A DNA stretch of 9,925 nucleotides, taken from contig CAZOMR010000118.1 in the NCBI GenBank assembly GCA_964580655.1, positions 1 to 9,925 on the forward strand, read 5' to 3'. Positions 5,670 through 9,925 of this stretch are shown here, one piece after another. Numbering within the stretch: the stretch's first letter is position 1; each line of letters begins with the position of its first letter. The notes under the pieces are model-generated. The model made no database searches and was not told the origin of the DNA. It was given only the letters and a program-made list of their open reading frames with translations. The translations under genes and the position numbers were made by a program. The DNA is from CAZOMR01 sp964580655. Lineage in GTDB: Bacteria; RBG-13-61-14; CAZOMR01.

Positions 5670-6302
5670 ATGATCTTGCGCTTTATCATAAATAGACGGA
5701 CCATACTGGTTTTTCTTCTCATCCTGGCCTCTGGCATCCCCCTTAGCTCCAGACCAGCCAGTGTGGTCGAGCTGAGCCTGGATCAATTGATCAAGCGGTC
5801 CGATCTCATCGTGCGGGCCCAGGTTCTTTCTAAGGAGGCACAATGGAGCGGACTCCCGGGGCGGTCCCTGGTCTTGACCTACACCGAATTAGAGGTGCTG
5901 GATATTTTCAAGGGTGATAGAACCGGGCGCATTTTCATCCGTGCTCCTGGCGGTAACCTGGGAGGGCATAGCTTTGTGGCTCCAGGGTGGCCGACCCTGA
6001 ACCAGGGAGCGGAGTTTATTCTCTTTCTCAGAGATACCCGGCTCTTGCGGCATGGCAAGCCGGCCTATGATCTTATCGGTCTTGAGCAGGCAAGCCTTCC
6101 TGTCCTGCGGGTCGGCGAGGAAAAGGTTGTATTGATGCGCCTGAATTGCGAGGGAAAAGAGGAAGCGCGGAAGGCAAAGTCCAGAGTGCTCGAAAGAGCG
6201 GTATTAGTCAGGGTTGAGTCCTTGAATCTTCAGATCCAGGCTGTGATGAAGAATCAGGGGGCCGGGCTTGAAGGGTCTGGAGAAAAGGCCAGCCAGCCGT
6301 GA
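5670..6302 (+). CDS. Small secreted protein paired with a matrixin protease
   Basis: The 210-residue protein has a basic N-terminus (INRR) and hydrophobic core (residues 12-25), so it is probably exported by Sec. The mature part begins with VVELSLDQLIKRSDLIVRAQV (32-52, key residues SD44-45 and Val-Arg-Ala) and continues with LEVLDIFKGD (74-83), a PGG motif (93-95) and GAEFILFL (113-120). This pattern (SDxIVxGxV, then VLxxxKG, then PGG, then GxExxLFL) recurs, from memory, in uncharacterised secreted proteins encoded beside bacterial matrixins. No catalytic residues are recognisable. The stop overlaps the GTG of the protease gene by four bases, so the two are translationally coupled. A role as chaperone, inhibitor or partner of the protease is inference. 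ATG 5670 lacks an upstream ribosome site. Confidence 0.75.
   Translation: MILRFIINRRTILVFLLILASGIPLSSRPASVVELSLDQLIKRSDLIVRAQVLSKEAQWSGLPGRSLVLTYTELEVLDIFKGDRTGRIFIRAPGGNLGGHSFVAPGWPTLNQGAEFILFLRDTRLLRHGKPAYDLIGLEQASLPVLRVGEEKVVLMRLNCEGKEEARKAKSRVLERAVLVRVESLNLQIQAVMKNQGAGLEGSGEKASQP
6273..6289 (+). repeat. 17-base direct repeat, copy 1 (gene junction)
   Basis: GGGTCTGGAGAAAAGGC occurs here near the end of the small secreted protein gene, ten bases before the GTG start of the protease gene. An identical copy lies at 7851-7867. It contains GGAG, a usable ribosome binding core. Confidence 0.7.
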
Positions 6303-7873
6303 ATTATCTTCGGGTTCTGGCCTTGCTTGTATGCGTGACCTGGAGCGCCAATACGGAGGCCTTTTTCATTCTACATGTTGGCAATGATCTTGCCCGGGAG
6401 GAGATGTATATTCCATCGGCTAATGGAATCCGGCCTGGCCCGGGGATTGGGCCTCGACCCGTGTATTATATCCTTGACGCCAAGGGCTCGCTCTTGGTCC
6501 CGGGCTCTGAAATGGCGATCCACCGAGCAATTCAGCACTGGAACGCGGTGCAGGGGTCCACTGCCCGGTTTATTCCCGCGGGATACAAATACTTCCCTTC
6601 AGACCCCGGATGGAACATAGATGGAGATAATGAGGTTATCTGGGTGACGGAGGGCTGGATGTTCGGCTCGGCGCTCATAGCATGGACATACATCATGGCC
6701 GATAGTGCTACCGGAGGAATAGAGGAGTCCGACATCTACATAAATGCACAGCACTATACATGGGACATCCTGGATGGCTCGCGTGACCATCCGGACATCC
6801 ATGTGGCTGATGTGGAGAACATCCTTACCCACGAGGCTGGACATATGCTTGGACTGGCCCACACCCAGGTGCGGGAAGCCACGATGAGCGGGAGTATCGG
6901 CCTGGGCGAGACAAAGCGACGCAGTCTGCACAGGGACGACAGGGACGCCCTGCGATACCTGTACCCGGAGAGCGAGAATGATTATCCAGGGCCCAGTCTC
7001 TGGTCAATTCGCAAAGGCGCTTGCACTTTTGACAGATATTCATATTCATCCCATATTGAAATTGAAATAGGAACTGGCGACACAACTGGATTCTGCCTTC
7101 TCGGAGCCGGATTCTATTCCTCGGATATTTCAGCCAGCCTTGAGAGGGATGGCATAACCGAGGATCCCGACCCTGTCTCTTCTCCCAGCTATGTATCGGA
7201 AAATCTTGTCAGTGCAGTCCTTGACTATTCAAGCATTGAAACCGATGCCTATGACCCTTGCGTGACCAACCCGAATGGAAAAACAGGATGCAAGTTCCAG
7301 GGAATCTTCATCAACCAGGCTGGGAATGACCTTCCCGTGGCTGTGGCCTGTGCCGAGCCGACCAGGGTATATGTCGGAGGGACCATCACACTGGACGGGT
7401 CTTCTTCATCGGACCCGGATGGGCCTCCCCTGTCATCCTTTGAATGGCTTGTGGCAGAGGCTCCGGAGGGAGCTTATCCTGATCTTCTGGATGCGCATTC
7501 TGTTCAAACCACGGTCAAGCTGGAAAAAGCAGGGGTTTATATCTTTTACCTTGTAGTCAACGATGGCATCGTGGACAGCATTGCGGACCCGGTTTCCGTG
7601 ACCGCACTCTCTAGAGAGAAAGATGAAGATGATGACCGTGATGAGGACTTGCTTTTCGGGTGTTTGCAAATCGAGCCGAGAGCGAAGCCAGACAGCGGCC
7701 TGGCCATGGGTTTAAACCTCGGATTGATCTTCAGCCCCTTGCTCCTGATGGCGCTCCTTTTATTTATCGCACATATCCGGGGCCGCGCAGTCTATCTAGT
7801 CTTTTTTCCTCAAAAGACCGCGCGGTTGAATCATGAGGACAGACCCAGGGGGGTCTGGAGAAAAGGCGAGTGA
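6299..7873 (+). CDS. Secreted matrixin-family zinc metalloprotease with PKD-like domain and C-terminal anchor
   Basis: The 524-residue protein has a signal peptide (about 1-21, likely cleaved after NTEA). The catalytic domain (about 50-225) holds the zinc motif HEAGHMLGLAH (178-188: His178, Glu179, His182, His188) and a Met-turn at Met196 (ATMSGS), with SDIYINAQHY (144-153) upstream as in M10 matrixins. I see no cysteine-switch propeptide. Residues about 344-436 resemble a PKD-type beta-sandwich (GGTITLDGSSSSDPDG, then VYIFYLVVNDG). An acidic stretch (KDEDDDRDED, 441-450), a lone Cys455 and a hydrophobic segment (470-492) followed by RGR suggest membrane anchoring. It therefore probably cleaves proteins or peptides outside the cytoplasm; the substrate is unknown. 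The start is GTG overlapping the upstream TGA, with GGAG 16 bases before it. It overlaps the FAH gene by four bases. Confidence 0.88.
   Translation: MNYLRVLALLVCVTWSANTEAFFILHVGNDLAREEMYIPSANGIRPGPGIGPRPVYYILDAKGSLLVPGSEMAIHRAIQHWNAVQGSTARFIPAGYKYFPSDPGWNIDGDNEVIWVTEGWMFGSALIAWTYIMADSATGGIEESDIYINAQHYTWDILDGSRDHPDIHVADVENILTHEAGHMLGLAHTQVREATMSGSIGLGETKRRSLHRDDRDALRYLYPESENDYPGPSLWSIRKGACTFDRYSYSSHIEIEIGTGDTTGFCLLGAGFYSSDISASLERDGITEDPDPVSSPSYVSENLVSAVLDYSSIETDAYDPCVTNPNGKTGCKFQGIFINQAGNDLPVAVACAEPTRVYVGGTITLDGSSSSDPDGPPLSSFEWLVAEAPEGAYPDLLDAHSVQTTVKLEKAGVYIFYLVVNDGIVDSIADPVSVTALSREKDEDDDRDEDLLFGCLQIEPRAKPDSGLAMGLNLGLIFSPLLLMALLLFIAHIRGRAVYLVFFPQKTARLNHEDRPRGVWRKGE
7851..7867 (+). repeat. 17-base direct repeat, copy 2 (gene junction)
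   Basis: This is an exact second copy of GGGTCTGGAGAAAAGGC, at the end of the protease gene, two bases before the GTG start of the FAH gene. Here GGAG is nine bases from the start, an ideal spacing. Both copies sit at GTGA stop/start overlaps. Confidence 0.7.
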
Positions 7874-8646
7874 GAATCCTTCGACTAGAAAAACAGGGCC
7901 AGCCGTGCTTCGGGATTCTGGAGAATGATGATGTCCGCGAGCTCAAGGGAGATGTTTTCAGCCGGTTTGAGCCTGGAGCGAAGCTTGGAAAGGTTTCCGG
8001 AATTCAGCTTTTGGCCCCGATTCTTCCGAGCAAGGTGGTGGCCCTGGGTCTGAACTATCGCGATCATGCCGCGGAGATGAACCTGCCCTTGCCCGAGGAG
8101 CCGTTAATTTTTCTCAAGCCCGGAACATCGGTAGTCGGCCCTTTTGCGGACATCATATATCCGGAGGTTTCGGCCCGTGTGGATTACGAGGCTGAGCTTG
8201 CTGTTGTGCTAAAAAAGCTAGCCAGGGATGTTGAGCCTCAAGATGCAAGCGAATATATCCTGGGATATACATGCCTCAATGATGTCACAGCCCGTGATCT
8301 CCAGGCCAGAGACGGCCAGTGGGCCCGTGCAAAGGGTTTCGACACCTTCTGCCCGCTCGGACCCTGGATCGAGACCGAGCTAGACCCATCGAACCTGAAT
8401 ATCCAGGCAATCCTCAATGACAATGTGGTTCAGAACTCATGCACAAGCGAACTGCACTTCAAGGTGCCTGAGATCATCTCGTTTGTCTCACGGATCATGA
8501 CCCTGGTTCCAGGAGATGTCATCGCTACCGGCACGCCCTCGGGGATCGGGCCCATGCAGAAGGGAGACCGGATAACAATTAGCATTCAGGGAATCGGCGA
8601 TTTGACCAATCAGGTCGCTGGAAGACGCAGAATCCGGAGAACCTGA
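7870..8646 (+). CDS. Fumarylacetoacetate hydrolase (FAH) family protein
   Basis: The 258-residue cytoplasmic enzyme has the FAH fold. Members hydrolyse or isomerise beta-diketo acids: acylpyruvate hydrolase, oxaloacetate decarboxylase, or HpcE-type 2-hydroxyhepta-2,4-diene-1,7-dioate isomerase. Visible signatures are ALGLNYRDHAAE (58-69, with the His66 active-site region), DYEAEL (105-110) and NDVTARD (137-143). The last two supply the Glu107, Glu109 and Asp138 metal ligands. AKGFDTF (154-160) and TGTPSGIG (220-227) follow. The N-terminal lead (residues 1-50) is the usual short non-catalytic part of small FAH proteins. The exact substrate cannot be told from sequence. The GTG start overlaps the protease stop (GTGA) and has GGAG nine bases upstream. 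Co-transcription with secreted proteins is odd for a metabolic enzyme and may be incidental. Confidence 0.92.
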   Translation: MRILRLEKQGQPCFGILENDDVRELKGDVFSRFEPGAKLGKVSGIQLLAPILPSKVVALGLNYRDHAAEMNLPLPEEPLIFLKPGTSVVGPFADIIYPEVSARVDYEAELAVVLKKLARDVEPQDASEYILGYTCLNDVTARDLQARDGQWARAKGFDTFCPLGPWIETELDPSNLNIQAILNDNVVQNSCTSELHFKVPEIISFVSRIMTLVPGDVIATGTPSGIGPMQKGDRITISIQGIGDLTNQVAGRRRIRRT

Positions 8647-8654
8647 TCTTCGGA
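8633..8654 (+). terminator. Hairpin across the FAH stop codon (possible terminator)
   Basis: TCCGGAGA (8633-8640) pairs with TCTTCGGA (8647-8654) over eight positions, one being a G-T wobble. The six-base loop contains the TGA stop codon. It lies in the 14-base gap between convergent genes. No T-run follows, so it is not a classical Rho-independent terminator. On the other strand the wobble becomes an A-C mismatch. Confidence 0.35.
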
Positions 8655-8660
8655 AAGCAC

Positions 8661-9017
8661 TCAGCGGCCAAGCATCTTCAATAACTGAAGAATAAGCTCC
8701 TGGGTCTCCTTATCAAGGTTTTTGAACTCTATACCCATGCCCAATGGGGGATTACCTGGAATCTGCTGGCTATAGCGGATATGCCTGACCATCCCGCGCA
8801 GATGAACAGTCGGCTTACCGGGGATGGAAATCTGCATCTGGACCTGCGTGCCTACTGGCCTGGGTCTATCGGTCTTGATGAATATACCTCCCTGACTCAG
8901 GTCTGTGGCATTGGCCTCGACAAATTCTCCGAAATCTTCCAGCCGACTAAATTGAATCGAGAGAGCTACCGGGACACGGATAAACTTTCTTTTATTACTG
9001 CCTTGCTCATGACTCAT
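8661..9017 (-). CDS. PilZ-domain protein, probable cyclic-di-GMP receptor
   Basis: The 118-residue protein is almost entirely one PilZ domain. The RxxxR motif is RKFIR (Arg10 and Arg14) and the second motif is DLSQGG (Asp39, Ser41, Gly43). Together these are the standard cyclic-di-GMP binding residues, so binding is likely intact. PLGMGIEFKNLDKET (91-105) is the typical last strand and helix of the stand-alone PilZ proteins common in Myxococcus-type bacteria. It has no enzymatic output, so it would act by binding a partner after ligand capture. The start is supported by AAGGAG eight bases upstream of the ATG. It begins 23 bases after the metallo-beta-lactamase gene ends, so the two are probably one operon. 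Convergent to FAH. Confidence 0.9.
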   Translation of the reverse strand: MSHEQGSNKRKFIRVPVALSIQFSRLEDFGEFVEANATDLSQGGIFIKTDRPRPVGTQVQMQISIPGKPTVHLRGMVRHIRYSQQIPGNPPLGMGIEFKNLDKETQELILQLLKMLGR

Positions 9018-9040
9018 CCTTGCTACTCCTTGTCCGCGTT

Positions 9041-9925
9041 TTATCCGGACACCCCGGACTGCAACTCCTTGCGGATAGCTCTCAGCATGGCGCTCAGGTT
9101 GCCGCGAAAAACAGGTTCCGGCTGAAGCCTGATAAGACCCTGGTAATCCCGTTGAATATAATACCGGATGATCTCATCATCGTCCCTGCCCTGCCGGAAG
9201 AATTCCTTGACCTCATCCCGAAACTCTATCCCCGACCGATAAGCAATGCGAAGATAGTCCCCGGCTTCTTCCCCGGTCAAAACACCGTTGTGCGGCAGGC
9301 ATATATACTCCGCACCAAGTTTCTCCATCTTCAAAAGCGAGTCAAGATATGCCTGGAAATCCGAGAGCCCCTCGGCAAGAACCCTGCCTGAGCCGTTATA
9401 ATAACCAATGGCCTCGCCGCTGAAAAGCGCATGATCGGGAATAAGAAAATACGCAAGACTGCATCGGCTGTGTCCCGGCACCTCGTAGACCTCTATATCC
9501 ACCCCGCCTCCCAGCTCAATCCTGTCCCCATCCTTCACTACACGGCTCACGGGAATACTCTCTTCCACGCTCAGGTCAAGTCCGCATGAGTCCACTCCAC
9601 CCAGTTTGACCAGCGCATCATTCATCGCCCGGATATAATTCATCGGCCCCGGTCTGGAAAGGATCTCCCCGGCCACCGAACTCGCCACAACCTCTGTCCC
9701 GGAAAAAATCCTGCGCAGGGCGGAGAGACCCCCGACATGGTCAAAATGTGAGTGGGTGATGAGAAGATATTTGACCCGCAAGTAAGCATCGGGATAGCTT
9801 TCGAACTGCTTGACAACCTCCGGAACGACCGGCGCAACCGCGGCATCCACCAGGGCCCATCTGTCCTGTCCCCGAAGGAGGTAGCACGGCGTCGCGGCAT
9901 CGCCTAAAAGATCAAGATGCTCTGA
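9041..9925 (-). CDS. Metallo-beta-lactamase-fold hydrolase, 5' end cut by the window
   Basis: The reading frame stays open to the window edge. Its 294 visible residues include EHLDLLGDAATPCYLL before the internal GTG at 9850, which fits the first strands of this fold. The true start is therefore outside the window, and GTG 9850 is not the start. THSHFDHVGG (coded at about 9757-9728) supplies the HxHxDH metal motif. Further ligands are His in PGHSRCS and His in LPHNG. The bridging Asp, usually in a GD motif, is Glu in LFSGEAIGY. The C-terminal part (GEEAGDYLRIAYRSGIEF and beyond) is helical and may form a lid. The fold hydrolyses many esters, thioesters and phosphoesters; the substrate cannot be called. 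It is followed after 23 bases by the PilZ gene, so an operon is likely. Confidence 0.87.
   Translation of the reverse strand, partial: SEHLDLLGDAATPCYLLRGQDRWALVDAAVAPVVPEVVKQFESYPDAYLRVKYLLITHSHFDHVGGLSALRRIFSGTEVVASSVAGEILSRPGPMNYIRAMNDALVKLGGVDSCGLDLSVEESIPVSRVVKDGDRIELGGGVDIEVYEVPGHSRCSLAYFLIPDHALFSGEAIGYYNGSGRVLAEGLSDFQAYLDSLLKMEKLGAEYICLPHNGVLTGEEAGDYLRIAYRSGIEFRDEVKEFFRQGRDDDEIIRYYIQRDYQGLIRLQPEPVFRGNLSAMLRAIRKELQSGVSG

Noticed and set aside
9640..9900. An 86-codon minus-strand frame beginning with ATG near the right edge
   Set aside because: It overlaps the metallo-beta-lactamase gene in another frame. The conserved HSHFDH motif is in the other frame, which stays open to the edge.
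1..9925. tRNA, rRNA, CRISPR arrays, riboswitches, transposase or integrase genes
   Set aside because: Reading both strands by eye showed no regularly spaced repeats, no tRNA-like cloverleaf and no mobile-element enzyme; almost all the sequence is occupied by protein genes.

Overview
The window is gene-dense DNA of roughly 50-55% GC (estimated by eye). It carries ten protein genes and no visible RNA gene, CRISPR array, insertion sequence or integrase. The domain mix suggests a deltaproteobacterial-type (Desulfobacterota/Myxococcota-like) Gram-negative bacterium: a DUF4388/PATAN signalling protein, a stand-alone PilZ protein, CsgG and DUF799 lipoproteins, and a secreted matrixin. This assignment is inference, and no species can be named.

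Layout, left to right. Positions 39-2624 (+) encode a large multidomain signalling protein. Its parts are an MshEN/GspE-N-like domain, an acidic linker, a pseudo-receiver, an HD-GYP-like domain, a second pseudo-receiver and a C-terminal DUF4388 domain. Nearly every recognisable active site in it is altered, so it looks like a scaffold or sensor rather than an enzyme. A short twin-hairpin repeat (2664-2716) follows, then a five-helix membrane protein of unknown function (2762-3337). A 7-base tandem repeat overlaps the stop codon of that gene.

Positions 3448-5545 (-) form a three-gene lipoprotein operon in the order CsgG-like, PEGA-domain lipoprotein, DUF799/GNA1162-like lipoprotein. It is read from a near-consensus sigma70-type promoter at 5582-5609. 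Diverging from it, positions 5670-8646 (+) hold three genes coupled by 4-base GTGA overlaps: a small secreted protein, a secreted matrixin metalloprotease with a PKD-like domain and C-terminal membrane anchor, and an FAH-family hydrolase/isomerase. The first of these may be translated from a leaderless mRNA.

Convergent to that set, positions 8661-9925 (-) hold a PilZ-domain protein and, upstream of it, a metallo-beta-lactamase-fold hydrolase whose 5' end lies outside the window.

Two themes recur. One is cyclic-di-GMP-type signalling: the degenerate HD-GYP/MshEN protein at one end and an apparently intact PilZ protein at the other. The other is cell-envelope export: the CsgG lipoprotein trio and the secreted protease pair. 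I see no clear mobile island. The most unusual items are the multidomain protein with systematically altered catalytic residues, the CsgG trio in which a PEGA lipoprotein sits where DUF4810 is usually found, and several small non-coding structures.
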